Shown one piece after another: positions 32,230 through 44,383 of a stretch of DNA of 64,000 nt. The first letter of the stretch is position 1, and each line of letters opens with the position of its first letter. The stretch lies in NCBI GenBank assembly GCA_033980235.1, contig CM067062.1:10195027-10259026 (forward strand). The letters are read 5' to 3'. This stretch comes from Diadema setosum (Eukaryota > Echinodermata > Echinoidea > Diadematoida > Diadematidae). The translations under genes and the position numbers were made by a program. The notes under the pieces were generated by a model. The model worked only from the letters and a program-made list of their open reading frames with translations, had not been told where the DNA came from and searched no databases.

Positions 32230-34647
32230 GCATAGTATATTTGAGAGCATAGACATTTGGTTACTTTTGATGTGACTGAACACCCAAGCTTGGGCAAGTG
32301 TTTGAGCTGAATAGAGAATACCAGAGTGAGCAGCTGAGTAATTTATGGTAGTTCCATAGAGCCCTGAAAGTGACGCTGTCTGGGCAGCGTGCTACTTCTG
32401 CCGTTTCAGACTTGCAGATAGACTTTACAGGCAGTTCACACTTGCAAAGTTTAAATCTAGTTCTGTAAAGCTTTCTTTGTGTTATTATTATAAGCCATAA
32501 ACATTCTGTGCCACATATGTGTGCTGTTTCAGTGCATGGAATACACTGTACACTCAGAGCTGCTGTATGGGATAGAAGCTTGGCTGAAAACTAAAGTGCC
32601 AAGTCTTTGGAAGCAACTCGTTTGCCACTAACACCATTCAATGTTGCAGATCTCTTCTGTCTGTATGAGAATCATGATTCTGATCAGAAAAAAAAAAAAA
32701 GAAGATTAAATGTCCAGACATTTGGCAATCACACGGAGTTAATGTGCCAAGTCTAGACTTGTAGAGTCATGCTGGAGATTGTATCAGTGTGAGCATGGAG
32801 CTCATGTCAGGAGATAGGAATGACATACAAGAATGTGGCTCAAACATTTACAGGAAATAACTGACTTGAAGCAGGTATAACCAGCTGGCCATCCTTGATG
32901 TAAGCTGATCTTGATGGCTTGAATTACGATGCTTTTGCAGGCTCTCAATATATTTGGGGAAAACCCCTCTGAGAAACAGGCCTCACATAAATGTTGATTG
33001 TTCAGTCATAAATGCATTGTATGAAAGGGATCTGCAATTTCAATGTTAATGGCCCTATTAAAGCCATTTCCATGCCTGCTGATGATCAAGATGTCAGCAA
33101 TGCATTCTTGAGCCACTGAATGGAAGAAGAAAGACATCTTTACTATTCTTTTATGAGTAAAAATCTAAATTGCTTCAAGTGGTGCATAGTTATTTTCATA
33201 TTTTACTTGTAAAAGTCAAAAGTATAACTTATATAAACCAAAGAGGATCAGAGAAATGAATTTAGCTCTTATATTTCTATGAATCTTCACATTATCTATT
33301 TTTTTTTTCATTGTATTAGCATTGGTTTTGATATATTACCTCCTATCAAACAGTATGATGTCTCATGTTTATGCTGCATCATAACTGCAATAATTGCTGT
33401 AATGACATCCGTAATATAAAAATTCTGCCCCCCCCCCCCCAACCTACAACCCAACTTTGAGGCATTGTTCTGTATGGGAGGAGTAGGTGTCACAAGTTGG
33501 CTATGTGTGGTCACATCATTCTAGCTCAGTTTGGAATGTTTAGAATGTATCTTGTGTTGCATGCATACTTCTTTTGAAGTGAGATTTGATATTTTTTGTT
33601 GTTTTTCTTGTAACAAAGATGATGTAAAATTGTAGTAGATGGCTGTTAAAGCTTTACAACCATAATTCTGCCCTGGGCAGTTTCTTTTTTTATGCTTCTT
33701 TATCCATGAAAGGTTATACCCCGTTCTCAAGAAAAAAAAAATGGAATGCAACAAAAAATATGAAGCTGGAGAACAATCATATCATTGCCTTAGAACCAGA
33801 AAGGCATTACTAGTATTGCAATTTGGGGGGATATTGAGTTATTGATATCACGTAGAGCGTGATCTCCTCTACATTATGGGGTATTTCACCCGATATTAGG
33901 AACAATACTTACAAATCTACCTACTTTTGATGAAGTAAACTTTTCATATCATGAAAATTGATTGTTTCGTTTCTATCTATGCTCAAATCTTAAAACGCGA
34001 TAGTGTCCTTCTGGTTCTCAGCTGATGATATAGTGAAATTAGTGATTATAGCACCTGCAATGAGGATGAATGGGTGGAAGTAATATCGTTGGAATAATAA
34101 TAAAAAAAAAAAACAGCCATCAACTATGCATACAAAAATTTCCTTGTGACTGCAGTATCATAATTATTATATGTAATCTACAGATAAGTACACGTGTACC
34201 TAGGTAATGATTCGGTATTCATTGTACTGTAGTAGTTTATCTATGCCTGTAAGTTTATTCTTCAAGATTTTATCATTTCTTTTTTAGGCCTTAAATCAAC
34301 ACCATTTCTTATTCCGACATGCATGTCTCTTCCAAGATATGATGTCTTATTAGTACTTGTAGAAAAGGAAATAGAACAGCAGCAACCAGTCTTAATAGCA
34401 AATTATTGAAAGCAGTGAAGTTGCTTAGCAATACACTGTAGAAACAGTTTACTGTTTGCACCATTTTTTTTTTTTTAATTCTCAAAAGGGGAAATTTGTT
34501 AATCAGTTAGGAATTGATTGTTAGAATGCTGTGGAAAGTCACTCTTTGCTTTCTTATCCCTTTGTGTGTACATCTGAAATAGTCTGATTTCCAATATGTA
34601 AGTCTCGCTTTAATTGATACATTGTTTGTGTGTGTCTGTGTAATGTA

Positions 34648-34878
34648 CTGTGTACGCCACATATTTCGTGAGTCTAAATTTTCGCAAATTATGACTTCCC
34701 GACGATTTCGCGAGTGGTTAAATTCGCGATCGTGGAGTCCTGTACTGAATGGAGAAATGTGTACACGTACGTCACATTCATATCAGGATCAGAGTCAATA
34801 TTTTTGCGTGTTTTTAATTTCGCGAATACCAGCTGACCCGCGAAAATAAGAACCTCACGAAATATTTGGCATATACAG
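34648..34878. mobile_element. 231-bp inverted-repeat element with TA flanks
   Basis: Left end CTGTGTACGCCACATATTTC; the right end CACGAAATATTTGGCATATA plus CAG is its inverse. TA lies directly outside both ends (34646-34647 and 34879-34880), a Tc1/mariner-type target duplication. The interior is rich in TTTCGCGA. Confidence 0.8.
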
Positions 34879-36765
34879 TACATCGTATGCAATTCAGGGA
34901 TAGTTAAAATACAGTTGAATATTTTTGGTGTGAGAATTATATGATTGTGCTTCAAACTCCAGATATATGCCATTTGCATATTCACCACATTATTAGCCAT
35001 GATAATTACAAAGAGTTATATATTCAGTATGTGCATGTACAAAAGGTGTAGGTCATGGTTTTTTTCTTGAGATGCTAGTTCATTTCATTGAATGCACTTG
35101 CATGCAAATGTTGATGAGATCAAGTTGTATGCTGGACGATTGTGTTATGGTGAACCTTTGTTGAATTATGTGATATGTATCTGCTTGCTTGGTGTTGATT
35201 TTCCATCCAGCTATACTAGGTGAAAGCTGTGTAACTTCAACCTCTTCTAATATTGTGGATAAAATCCCTTATTTTTTACATGCTGGAGTCATGAAAAATT
35301 GCAAATTTCAGAAAACGTAAGAATGCAGAGCATCCACTTCCAAGTGTTTCAGAGGTTGAATGTGAAGATGGAAAATCAGTTTTATTTCCTGATGAAACAA
35401 GCAGGATATAAAGTTCAACAATGCATGTGTCAGAATTTTAAATGGATTTTTGTTTTTTTTAGCTTAGATTTTAGTTGCAATTTGAAGGGTAGAATTTGGA
35501 TGTATGTTCTGCCCTACAAGGGGCAGCATGACATGTATTCCTCAATTGTTGAATGGTTCTCAACTGCATATTTATCTGACATTGGACAAGAAGGTGGGGT
35601 GGAGCGGGGAGGCGAAGGGTAAGGGGGATGGGAGCGGGGAAAGGGTCTGTCATGGGGGTGGATTGGGGGCTTGGATGTGCCTCCCTCTAAATGCAGCTTC
35701 TATGAATGAATACAACCTGTATTTAAACCATACAATGTTTTTGACAATGCACTTGTTGGATTTTTTTTCTACCCGTGTATAAGCAATAAAACTATCTGCA
35801 TTATTTTTGTTGTTGTTTTTTTTCCCCCTCATAGATTGATATGCATGCTGATGTACTTGCATGACATTATAAGTGTTGAGCAAATGTCATTGGGATGTTT
35901 CCATGTATACTGGTAGCAATGAACTTTTGTCTTTTCATCATTGATGTGTATGCCAAGGTGTGAAGTTGTGCAAATGTTTTTTAAACATCTGTCTGATCAG
36001 TAATGGCATCTCGATGTCGTAACATGCAGAACTATCTCTATTTCATATGTTTAGTATGAATTTACTGTTTGTTGGCATCGAATTTGTTTAGGGGATGAGA
36101 ATTTCCATTGGAGCATTGCACAGGAATGAAACATTTATCATTCTCGAAGAGAAAAATAGAATTTTATTTAGCTATATTGACATGTCATATACGAGGTATC
36201 TTAAATTTAATGAATGTGTTATATTTTATATCAGTGCTACAGTGGAAATTAATGATATCGGTTGTGTGGTACGATTGCCAACTTTGTTTCCGATTCCATG
36301 CATTAGTATGTGATGTATGTGAAGTGATATCCAAATGTACACAATTTGTAAGTTTTTTCCACACAGTCCAAAGCCGGTGTGATTTTTATGTCGTGACTTT
36401 TTCTATGTAATGCTGATGAATGTGATTGTGACATCGATTACCTTACTAGCAGGTACATGTATTGCCAACTTACAGATCCAAGCAGTGTCAGAAAAATTTA
36501 TGTGATATGTATTATGTATTAATTACAAGAGAAAAAAAAATACATTTTGAGTATATTCAAGACATTGTCTGTGACTTTTTCTTGGGCAACAATGTGATTG
36601 ATCTAGCTTTTTAACTACATTGACATATCACCTGTGCCATAAACATACTTTTAGGAGTCTATTTTGTGAAACCATGGCAACATTTCCTTCACTGAAACGA
36701 CAACTTTAGTAGGATACACACTTTTTAAACACTCAACCTTCCTTTTTATCATCACTAAACAATCT

Positions 36766-37156
36766 TTAAAGGGACTGTACAGTACTGGTTGAAGTGGGGA
36801 ATCATGTTTTGAACATTCCTGAGTGAGATAATGAGAAACATCTTATGAAATATGAAAGAGCATGTAATTTCAAGGATTCAACATTTATTTGATGAAAATT
36901 GGTTTTCAAATGACCAAGATATCCCCCCAAAATGATGATAATAAAAGGCAACAGACAACACCTTTTATTAGGATCTCTTTGTTTCACCTTGTTTTTGGAT
37001 ATCTCACGTCATTTCAAAACCGATTTTCATCAAATAAACTTTTGATACCCCTTAGAATTCCATGCTCTTTGTCATCTCATAGAGTGGTTTCTGAATATCT
37101 CGCAAAATGTTAAAAGCTAAATCCTCACCTCAACCAGAACTGTACACACCCTTTAA
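36766..37156. mobile_element. 391-bp inverted-repeat element, copy 2
   Basis: Starts TTAAAGGGACTGTACAGTAC and ends GAACTGTACACACCCTTTAA. It has the same length and inner fold-back (GATGAAAATTGGTTTTC against GATTTTCATCAAATAAA) as the copy at 9358-9748. Confidence 0.8.
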
Positions 37157-37419
37157 GACTCTCAAAGCACCAGAAAAATAACTGACGGAAAAAAGAAGTA
37201 AGTCTGTGGATTGCCTTCCCTAACTGCCTTTACCAGAGATTATTACAGGTAGTTTGAGTAAGAGTATCCATGACACATTTAGATTACTGGTGTGAGAAAG
37301 AACATACAGAATGATCCAGTCTGAAGGGTTTCAAATGCTGATATAGAGGGAGGCTGTAACTGGAGATGAGGTCATGGGGCTTATATCCACTTGAAACAGC
37401 ATATCAATCCCTAAGGTTA

Positions 37420-37636
37420 CTGTATGAGCTGAAATTTTCGCGGTGGTTTTAATTTCGCGAATTTCGCGAATCGCCTTTGAACCGCGAAAATAACAACACG
37501 CAAAAATAACAACGCGCAAATAACTAAGTTCAGTTAGACCCTCGCAACCGCGAAATGAACAACACGCGAAAATGTCCTCCAAGTACATGTAGTAATTCGC
37601 GAAAATATCTGTACGCGAAAATTTCAGCTCGTACAG
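37420..37636. mobile_element. 217-bp inverted-repeat element with TA flanks
   Basis: Left end CTGTATGAGCTGAAATTTTC; right end GAAAATTTCAGCTCGTACAG. TA lies outside each end. Several GCGAA motifs occur inside. Member of the TTTCGCG group with 34648 and 30864. Confidence 0.85.
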
Positions 37637-38055
37637 TATAACATTCTGTATATTCCTGACAGCAACAGTCATCATCTGTTAAATTATGTTGGGTAGTCAA
37701 AGTACTTTGAGAGCAGTTCAAACCTTTAACTTGAATTTTCAATGAATATGAGATTGATAACCAACAAGCCCACAGCTGGCTCACTATGCACAAATTGAAC
37801 TGCACTCAACTTCAGTTTGTACCTCATGAATGCAATATGTGTATTACCTAAATTGTATGTGCCACTTGCTTTATGTTCTGCTTCCCTTCTTTGCTGTTAA
37901 TTAACACAAAGATTTTCTGAGGGACAGTACAAGTTATCCAGTTTTATAAGATGGTCATCCAGTCACTGATTACGGGGTAATTTATATGTGATTTACCTGA
38001 ACAATACAATATTCTAGCACGAACTTGGGCGGAAAATGGGGGAAGACTTTCGGGT

Positions 38056-38915
38056 AAACTAGAAATGTCGCTACAGCGACTGGTTATACCCCGCCAAACA
38101 ACATTTCATAAGCTTTGGTCAAAAAACTGAGGAAGTAGTTAAATCCGCAAGATCTTTCCTTGATCTTCTGCCATTAATATGCCGTTACCATGGCAACGTA
38201 CTTTCGGGTACTGTCGAAAAATGCGCCTTGCACATCTACAACCAAAGGCACACATCTGTACCAAGTTTCATGGAAATTGGGCAAAAACTGAGGAAGTAGT
38301 TTGCAACACAAAATTTTCCATCATTTTGGCTCATAATATGTGAGCTGTTACCATGGCAACATACTTTTTGTCACTGTCAAGAAATGTGTCATGCTGACCT
38401 ATATCCTAAGACAAACATTCAATATGAATTCCATGAGAATTGGAAGAACACTGATGAAGCAGTTTTGCCATGAAGCATTTTGCCCTATATTTTACCAATA
38501 ACATGCCGTTACCATGGCAACGCACTTTTTGCCACTGCGGAAATATGTGTCTTGCACATTAACATATTCAGATGAACATCTGTACCTAATTTCATAAAAA
38601 TTGATCAAAAACTGTGGGAGGAGTTTGCAACGCAAGATTTGTACCCATTTTTGCCCATAATATGCCGTTACCATGGCAACGTACTTTTGGGTACTGTCAA
38701 AAAATACGTCTTGCACATCTACAACCCAAGGCACACATCTGTGCCAAGTTTTATGGGAATCTGTTGAAAACTGAGGAAGTAGTTCGCGACGCAAGATTTG
38801 CAACGGACCGACCGCCCGACCGCCCGACCGCCGGACCGACCTCCCGACCGACCGACCGCCCGACCGTCCGCTGATTCCTATATACCCCCTTCAAACTTCG
38901 TTTGGCGGGGGTATA
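38056..38915 (+). mobile_element. Hairpin-ended repeat, copy C (CCCCGCC subfamily)
   Basis: Starts AAACTAGAAATGTCGCTACA with a GTCGCT-AC-AGCGAC hairpin, then GGTTATACCCCGCCAAAC. The interior repeats GTTACCATGGCAACGYACTT modules with CCAAGTTTCATGGAAATTGG-like cores. A (GACC/GCCC)n array precedes the end, where TATACCCCCTTCAAACTTCG begins a hairpin whose inner stem is CAAAC-TTC-GTTTG. Same architecture as copy A but different stem sequences. Confidence 0.8.
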
Positions 38916-38948
38916 ATTACCACCACCAGTTCATCATCAACAGCATTG

Positions 38949-39134
38949 CAGTGGACTCCTATTATAACAAAGTCTTCGGGACTGGTAGTTTTCTTTCGGT
39001 ATATCGAAATTTCGTTATAACCGAATGAATAAACAATAAAAATACAAAGAGATGATAATGTTGCAGCCCTAAATTTTACTTCGCTGTAACTGGAATTTCG
39101 TTATAACCACGTTCGTTATAACAGGAGTGCACTG
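38949..39134. mobile_element. 186-bp pogo-like MITE
   Basis: Left end CAGTGGACTCCTATTATAAC; right end GTTATAACAGGAGTGCACTG, followed by TA. The interior carries ATTTCGTTATAACC twice. Nonautonomous. Confidence 0.75.
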
Positions 39135-39135
39135 T

Positions 39136-39660
39136 ATCACCACCACCAATTCATCATCACCAGCATTATCACCATCAATTCATCCTCACCACCACTATCA
39201 CCAGTACATTATCACCACCATTACCACCATCAACTTATCATCATCACCATTACCAACCACCAATTCATCACCACCACCATTAGCACCACCAGTTATCATC
39301 ACACCCATTACAAACCATTCATCATCACCACCACCATTAGCACCACCAGTCATCATCACATCCATTACAAACCATTCATCATCACCACCACCATTAGCAC
39401 CACCAGTCATCATCACACCCATTACAAACCATTCATCATCACCACCACCATTAGCACCACCAGTCATCATCACACCCATTACAAACCATTCATCATCACC
39501 ACCACCATTAGCACCACCAGTCATCATCACACCCATTACAAACCATTCATCATCACCACCATTACCACCAGTGCATCATCACCACCATTACCACCAACAG
39601 TTTATCACCACCAAAACCAACAATGGTTCATCATCACCATCTCTGTCTGTGTACTTCACA
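39136..39660. repeat. Minisatellite, 57-bp unit, in an ATC/ACC-rich tract
   Basis: From about 39255 to 39595 a 57-base unit (start AAACCATTCATCATCACCAC) recurs at 39312, 39369, 39426, 39483 and 39540 with almost no changes. It is flanked by looser CATCACCACC repeats. 57 is a multiple of three, so both strands show long false open frames. Confidence 0.93.
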
Positions 39661-40543
39661 CCTCATTAATTAACCTGGATACAAGCAAAGCTACATCCAT
39701 ATATCAACATTAAGTAGGCAGAACTGGATCAAAATTTGAAGACACTGACAACAACCAAGCATTTTCTGCACTTTTAATACTTTTATTGAGAACATTATAT
39801 CAGGCTGAGTTTCCTTGCATTTAACAGAAGTACAGAACTTCAAACAATGCAACAACAAAAAAATATAAATATATTTCTATTTACATGTATAGGTGTACAA
39901 TTATTATGTCCAAAGCTTTTCTTTGCACTTATAATATCTGAAATAAAGTTCAACTCATAATAAATCTGAACGATATAAGGTATTGAAAGGATACCCACTT
40001 GATATGTAAGATTTCACTTTGCCCATTGTTTGCATAACAACAGTAGTCACGAAATGATTACCAATTAATTGATACTAATGCATTATGATGCACTAGAAGC
40101 TATAATCCTTGTGGATGATTTATCGATGAACCGATTGTAAGTCAGCATGTGAGTGTGTGAAGGGAGGGGGGCAGTAAGAAGATTGAAAGGAGGCAGTTTG
40201 AAGAGGAACAGTGACACACTTTAGAAGAGGAAATGAGAATTCAGTAAACACAAAGAGAGAAACCATGTCAAGGGTAGCAAGAAGAAAAGCCTTGTCCTGT
40301 GCAATAATAGGTCTTTACATGTCACTGACAAAGTTTGCTGGTTAGAAAGCTTTATACCACTGAAACAAAGAGCTCTTGAAGTTAAAGGAATAGATCAGGC
40401 ATACACTGAGGTCAGAAGAGAAGTATCTGCCAGGACCGAATGTTGCCAGAGATCTAAATTCCTGATAGCAGAGTGTGCTGCAAACCAAGCAAATGGGTAA
40501 CGACTCAGTGTGTGGAAAGTAGAGGACAAAAATCAAAAGAAAG
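39661..40543. other. Nothing recognised
   Basis: AT-rich sequence between the minisatellite and the gag relic. I see no gene or clear repeat ends. Confidence 0.5.
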
Positions 40544-41223
40544 ATGAAGCATGCTGATGACGAGCAGCCTCTTACTCAGTCTGAGATGACCAGCAGCAGC
40601 GGGGGCACGATGACAGTGGATGCTGACCAACTTGTCCAGGCCCTTGGGAAGAAGGAATTCAAGATTCACGGCCAGATTGGAAATCCTTGACAGGGGGAAA
40701 AGCTTAGCTACGCTAGCTTGACCAGTCAAATTGAAGATGGCCTGCACAGAAAGTATATTGAGGAGGAAGTAGTGAAAGCAGTCGTCCGAAGTGTCAGCCA
40801 TGGTATGCCCCTCCGCGGCTATCTGGAGGGCAAGTCTGACTTGACATTACCAAGAGAGTGGATGGAGCAGCACCTACCCAAGACAGAGATGAGAGATATT
40901 CGCGACCTCCTCCCTAATAACTTGACACTTGCTAAACTGCCAACGGAACTGATATTCCCTCTGATGGTTGGGTGGAAGTCGAGATCGAGTTTCCCTTCAC
41001 CAACTGCTCCCGACCCACCATGACCGTACCTTTCCTCGTCACCCCAACTGTACTATCCGAAGGCTATAATCAAGTTGTAATTGAAGAAACCCTTGGCATT
41101 GGAGATCTCGTCCCCAGTCAAAGTGAGGAGCTGACCAGAGAAGTGTTTCCTTTCTTTTCATCTGAAAAGGTACCCACCCATGTTTTCCTACCTCCATACC
41201 ATAGACCCATCCAAGTTCTGTGA
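40544..41223 (+). pseudogene. Ty3/gypsy-like gag-to-protease relic
   Basis: A frame from ATG 40544 encodes DADQLVQALGKKEFKIHGQI, a stop codon, then SLTSQIEDGLHRKYIEEEVV and MPLRGYLEGKSDLTLP, which resemble the gag region of animal gypsy-like elements. It passes directly into WMEQHLPKTEMRDIRDLLPN, which looks like protease-flank sequence. A frameshift near 40970 is needed to reach DGWVEVEIEF and TVPFLVTPTVLSEGYNQVVI. The zinc knuckle and the DTGA active site are missing, so an internal deletion joined gag to the protease end. Family from memory of conserved blocks; medium certainty. Confidence 0.6.
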
Positions 41224-41931
41224 GGTGAAAGTGGCAAAGAAAACCAATCTTCATTCCACCAAACAAGACAGTTGCTGTTATCTGTTGAGCACACACAGAC
41301 TCTGACATGACTGGTATACTTGATATGCAGCCCAACTGACCAAAAACATCATTGTTTCATGAACTCCTAAGAGTATACAATGCAACCCACAAACACTAAT
41401 AATGGCAACATCATGAGAGAAGAATTTAAATTAGCCTTTGAAAAGTTGGCAAACACTTTTATTTCCAGAACTCAACTTTTGAGGGCACATAATGGCTCCA
41501 TGTAGTAAACACAAATTCAGCTCTGCCATAGATGGCATCATATAACAATAACATGTGGGGATACTACACAGGGGATGCCAAAGTCCCATGGACCAGAATG
41601 TGTGTCTGGAACTCTGCTTAGTGCTAAAATTTATTTATGTGAATAGTAAGTGACAACATGATCATGAACTGGTCATCCCAGCCCATCATTAACCAAACAA
41701 AACATCAGGGACTTTACTTCCTATCTTGGATTGCATATTATATTCAAAAGTCAACATTCTTATACGATTTTAAGTCAAATTTTCTGGTCCCCAGTCATAA
41801 ACGACTTTTACCAGAATCAACAGGCAGAAATGCTATAGAGAAAGCTACACATGGATGTACATAACATTGTGTGCAGAGGTGGCTGATGAGATTCACCTGG
41901 TTATAAGACAAAGTTCTGAACATACTCGATG
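41224..41931. other. Nothing recognised between two relics
   Basis: About 700 bases without a readable frame. May be the non-coding remains of either neighbouring relic. Confidence 0.4.
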
Positions 41932-42690
41932 ATGGATCAGTCCACGAATAAAATCCTTGCATCTGCTCTGGTTCAGGTGACAGAAACCACCTGCTCTGTT
42001 GCCAGGGAAAAGCTTGGTTTTGAGAGGTGCTTAGAAATCCTGGATGCAGCAAGGGTAAGACCAACTTTGATTTTGACAGACCATCATGTTGGCATAAGGG
42101 CCTCATGAAGAAGAATTACCCACAGATCCAGCACCAATTTGATGTCTGGCATGTGGCAAAGGCAGTCAAAACAGACCATCATGTTGGCATAAGGGCCCTC
42201 ATGAAGAAGAAGTACCCACAGATCCAGCACCAATTTGATGTCTGGCATGTGGCAAAGGCAGTCAAAACAGACCATCATGTTGTCATAAGGGCCCTCATGA
42301 AGAAGAAGTACCCACAGATCCAGCATCAAGTTGATGTCTGGCATGTGGCAAAGGCAGTCAAAACAGACCATCATGTTGTCATAAGGGCCCTCATGAAGAA
42401 GAAGTACCCACAGATCCAGCATCAAGTTGATGTCTGGCATGTGGCAAAGGCAGTCAAGAAAAAACTCTTGGAGGAAGTAAGAAGAAAAATTGCGAGGTCA
42501 TAGCTGCATGGATCCAGCCTGTCTCCAACCATCTATGGTGGTGTGCAGATGCCTGCCAAGTGAATGCAGATCTGTTAATTGAGATGTGGATCTCCCTCTC
42601 ATACCACATCACTGACCAGCATGCATGGGACTCTGGCCAAAGGTTTCATCGTTGTGCACATGAAGAGATATGTCACGCGACAACGGTGCA
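41932..42690 (+). pseudogene. DDE-type transposase relic with a four-fold 96-bp duplication
   Basis: The frame from 41932 reads MDQSTNKILASALVQVTETT, REKLGFERCLEILDAARVRP, then TLILTDHHVGIRA. The block TDHHVGIRALMKKKYPQIQH plus DVWHVAKAVK follows four times. After a frameshift near 42490 come AAWIQPVSNHLWWCADAC, MWISLSYHITDQHAW and RFHRCAHE. The TD(R/H)H and DVWH blocks and the NHLWW motif are those of a transposase-derived family common in invertebrate and fish genomes, with presumed catalytic Asp residues in the first two. The exact superfamily is not certain. One base is missing in the first 96-bp copy. Confidence 0.65.
42076..42458 (+). repeat. Four tandem 96-bp coding units
   Basis: ACAGACCATCATGTT occurs at 42076, 42171, 42267 and 42363, giving periods of 95, 96 and 96. 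Each unit encodes 32 residues in one frame. Units 1 and 2 have GTTGGCATAAG, units 3 and 4 GTTGTCATAAG. Confidence 0.95.
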
Positions 42691-43059
42691 GCCAAGGCCT
42701 GGATTGCATTAGAAAGCGCTGCGCATGAGGCGATCAATGAGGTTATCTCCAGAAGAGACTGTTAGAAGACATCAGGTACTTGACTGAATCCTGCCACACA
42801 GGAGAGCTGGAGGTGGTCCAGTGAGGCACTACTGAAATATTGCCCCAAGCGCCAGGCATTTGATTATACACAAATGTGTGCCTCGACAGAACTGGCAATA
42901 CTTTATCATAACATCAATCGGGAACAAAAACAACCCATCATCAACAAGAGACCCATGGGTCTCGCTCTAACCTGAGTATCACAAGTTCGCCTTTCACGCA
43001 GTCACTAATCTAAATTACACACAGCTCTACTTAAATTTGACGAGGCATTCTCAAGTAGA
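42691..43059. other. Nothing recognised
   Basis: Probably the decayed 3' part of the transposase relic. No readable frame. Confidence 0.4.
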
Positions 43060-44345
43060 AGATGAAAATGTACAATTAGGGCCCAAATTTGGACACCCCC
43101 CCCCCCCCCCCCTATAGTATCAATTTTAGCTCTATCACTTCTGGTTCTAGAGAAGAAGATTTTTAAAGATTCCTTAATTTGGGAAGGGGGGGGGGCCCTG
43201 GGTGGGGCATGGTGCCCATTTTACAAACTGAAATCCTAACCCCCTAGGGATGCTACCTGCCAAGTTTGGTGAAATTCCATCATGGAGGTTTCAAGAGGCA
43301 GATGAAAATGTACAAGTTAGGCCCCAAGATGGACCTCCCCACCTCTCCCCCTGCCCCCAAGGGGGCACCCCCGGATCTGCTATGAACAAACTTTAAACTA
43401 CAGTCATTAATATACTAAATTAAAGTATTATCTTAGTTCTATCACTCCTGATTCTAGAGAAGATTTTTAAAGATTCCTTAATTTTTGGAGGTTTGGGGCC
43501 CCTTTGGGGCCCTCCAGGTGGGACACTGTGCTCATTTGAATAAATTGAGATCCTATCCCCCCAGGGATGCTACCTGCCAAGTTTGGTGAAAATCGGTCAT
43601 GGGGTTCTCAACAAGAAAATGAAAATGTACAATTTAGGCCCCATTAGGACCCCTCCCCACCCTCTCCCCTGGGTCCTAAAGGGGGCACCCCTGATTCCGC
43701 CATGAACAAACTTGAAACTACAGTCATCAATGTACGAACACTTAGTACTAACTTAGCTCTATCACTTCTGATTCTAGAGAAGAAGACTTTTAAAGATTCC
43801 TTAATTTTTCTCCTTTTTTTTGGGGGGGGGGGTGGTGGGGCCCCCTGGGGGCCCCCTGGGTGGGGCATGGTGCCCATTTTAACAAATTGAGATCCTAGCG
43901 ATACTACCTGCCAAGTTTGGTGAAAATCCATAATGAGATTTTCAAGAAGAAGATGAAAATGTACAATTTAGGCCCCCATTTGCAGGTAATGCAGGGGTGT
44001 GGGGGGGGGGGGGGGATTGATGACAGGGAGGATGAGGGGGATGGGGTTGCTGATCCGGATTCAGAGAGGTGGGTACAATGGAGGGAACCAACGTTGGGCG
44101 ATGTATTGGTGAAGTTGAGGATTGTAGAAGAAAAAATAGAACTCTTATACAACTGTAGTGTAACTTAACTCTACCACTTCTGGTTCGAGAGAAGAAGATT
44201 TTGAAAGATTCCTTAATTTTGGGGGGTTTGGGTCCCCCTGGGTGGGGCATGGTGCCAATTTTAACAAATTGAGATCCTACCCCCCTAGGGATTTTCAAGA
44301 AGAAGATGAAAATGTTAAAAGTTTACACACGACGGACGCTGGACG
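43060..44345 (+). repeat. About four tandem modules of roughly 300-400 bp
   Basis: Each module has TATCACTTCTGGTTCTAGAG, AAAGATTCCTTAATTT, a G-rich stretch (GGGGCCCNCTGGGTGGGGCA) and CTACCTGCCAAGTTTGGTGA. The first landmark occurs near 43133, 43440, 43760 and 44170. The array ends with ACGACGGACGCTGGACGAAG and CAACAGCTCACTTGAGCC, just before the LINE ORF1 below. Confidence 0.8.
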
Positions 44346-44383
44346 AAGAATGATCGCAACAGCTCACTTGAGCCTTTGAGAAA

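Larger units (their letters stand above)
29686..36765 (+). other. AKAP10 3' UTR of unknown length and downstream DNA
   Basis: No coding sequence. The polyadenylation site cannot be fixed: AATAAA occurs at several places, including 35785-35790. Small inverted-repeat elements at 30864-31081, 31761-32229 and 34648-34878 are listed separately. Confidence 0.5.

Noticed and set aside
39255..39595. Regular short repeats resembling a CRISPR array
   Set aside because: The units are continuous with no unique spacers, and the DNA is clearly from an animal nucleus.
39127..39669. 180-codon Ser/Pro/Thr/His-rich frame and a Gly/Asp-rich frame on the other strand
   Set aside because: Both are translations of the 57-bp minisatellite, with no homology or splice signals.
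42084..42440. Minus-strand repeat frame of 118 codons
   Set aside because: Shadow of the plus-strand 96-bp transposase duplication; only the plus frame has family motifs.
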